A model generated the notes under the pieces. The model saw only the letters and a program-made list of their open reading frames with translations. It did not search any database and had not been told where the DNA came from. Position numbers and translations under genes: made by a program. Positions 5,721 through 6,286 of a stretch of DNA of 6,286 nucleotides are shown piece after piece. The first letter of the stretch is position 1; the number at the start of each line of letters is the position of its first letter. The DNA is from Clostridia bacterium (GTDB lineage Bacteria; Bacillota; Clostridia; Christensenellales; UBA1242). The stretch spans positions 1-6,286 of the forward strand of contig JAFZUF010000150.1 in NCBI GenBank assembly GCA_017618475.1, written 5' to 3'.

Positions 5721-6286
5721 TTCACACCTCCATATTGTTTTTCAATGGTTTTAACAGCATCAACCGAAACCACCAAAACGCGATGATTAACAATATCCAT
5801 AACCGATAATTGTTCGCCAGTAGTAACTTCCGCTTGAGGAATATTTTGTACCGCACGAATAAATTCAGCATCGTATGGATTAACAAAGATAACCGATTGA
5901 TTGTCTAATTTTAATTTTTTAATTAAGGTAGCAACCAATTTAGTTTTACTTTCTTTTAATTTCAAATCTTTAATTACCAACAATTCTTTGTCAGCCAATT
6001 TCGCCGAAATTGCCGAAACAAAAGCAGCAGATTTTTTCTTTTGGTTAATCTTAGTTGAGAAATCACGTGGCTTGGGCGCAAAGACGATACCACCACCGGT
6101 AAATTGTGGACCTTTAGTTGTACCTTGACGCGCGTTACCAGTACCTTTTTGACGGTATGGTTTTTTCTTGTGACCACGAACTTCTGTCATGGTCAAAGTT
6201 GATTTAGTTCCTTGACGTTGATTGTTATTCAAAGCTACAGCCACTTCATGAATCAAAACTTCATTACGTTCAGCGCCGAAAACTTC
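5717..6286 (-). CDS. rplD: 50S ribosomal protein L4, 5' end cut by window
   Basis: Large-subunit protein with a loop reaching the exit tunnel. In E. coli it also represses its own operon by acting on the S10 leader. The frame is open to the window edge: the first visible residues EVFGAERNEVLIHEVAVAL align with the family's VFG-x-E-x-N-x-x-VLHEAV block, so about 20 N-terminal residues lie outside. A TTG at 6256 is not the start. Next come NNQRQGT, EVRGHKKKPYRQKGTGNARQG and GPQFTGGGIVFAPKPRDF, the extended-loop signature, then the globular C-terminal half with HRVLVVSVDAV near the end. It ends TGA, the only TGA stop in the window, overlapping the rplW ATG. Confidence 0.97.
   Translation of the reverse strand, partial: EVFGAERNEVLIHEVAVALNNNQRQGTKSTLTMTEVRGHKKKPYRQKGTGNARQGTTKGPQFTGGGIVFAPKPRDFSTKINQKKKSAAFVSAISAKLADKELLVIKDLKLKESKTKLVATLIKKLKLDNQSVIFVNPYDAEFIRAVQNIPQAEVTTGEQLSVMDIVNHRVLVVSVDAVKTIEKQYGGVK

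Noticed and set aside
6254..6256. TTG as the L4 start
   Set aside because: The frame continues upstream with conserved L4 residues (VFG-x-E block) to the window edge, so this codon is an internal Leu.
1..6286. A new defence, mobile or biosynthetic system
   Set aside because: All but 41 bases are accounted for by thirteen standard ribosomal-protein genes. No inverted repeats, integrase or transposase motifs, or CRISPR repeats were seen.

Overview
The window is a dense block of ribosomal-protein genes, all on the minus strand. It matches the S10 operon running directly into the spc operon. In transcription order (high to low coordinates) the genes are rplD (5'-truncated), rplW, rplB, rpsS, rplV, rpsC, rplP, rpmC, rpsQ, rplN, rplX, rplE and rpsN (3'-truncated). 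This is the canonical bacterial order. No other gene, RNA gene, mobile element or CRISPR array could be supported on either strand.

The organism is a bacterium with moderately AT-rich DNA (judged by eye). It has strong AGGAGG-type ribosome binding sites, a short zinc-binding S14, a zinc-ribbon L24 and Firmicutes/Mollicutes-like L2 and S3 sequences. A low-GC Gram-positive or an uncultured relative is my best guess, with low confidence. Trp is encoded by TGG wherever I checked, and one gene (rplD) ends in TGA, so the code looks standard rather than Mycoplasma-type.

Layout: 5717-6286 L4; 5430-5720 L23; 4586-5419 L2; 4293-4586 S19; 3581-4279 L22; 2706-3581 S3; 2246-2719 L16; 2059-2253 L29; 1661-2059 S17; 1277-1645 L14; 762-1277 L24; 189-758 L5; 1-189 S14. 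Only four junctions have any non-coding bases (10, 13, 15 and 3 nt; 41 nt in total). The other eight overlap, five of them as a TAATG stop/start. I see no internal promoter or terminator, so the genes are probably one transcript with translational coupling.

The conserved cores are ordinary. What stands out is a set of low-complexity extensions. There is a roughly 105-residue Ala/Lys/Thr tail on L22, a roughly 50-residue Ala/Lys N-terminal extension on S17, a roughly 59-residue Lys/Ala/Glu/Thr tail on L24, a roughly 75-residue Gly/Asn/Arg/Lys tail on S3 and a short duplicated tail on L16. There are also CxxC pairs in S19 and S3, where I recall the family normally has none. I found no evidence for a novel multi-gene system; the tails are the part most worth follow-up.
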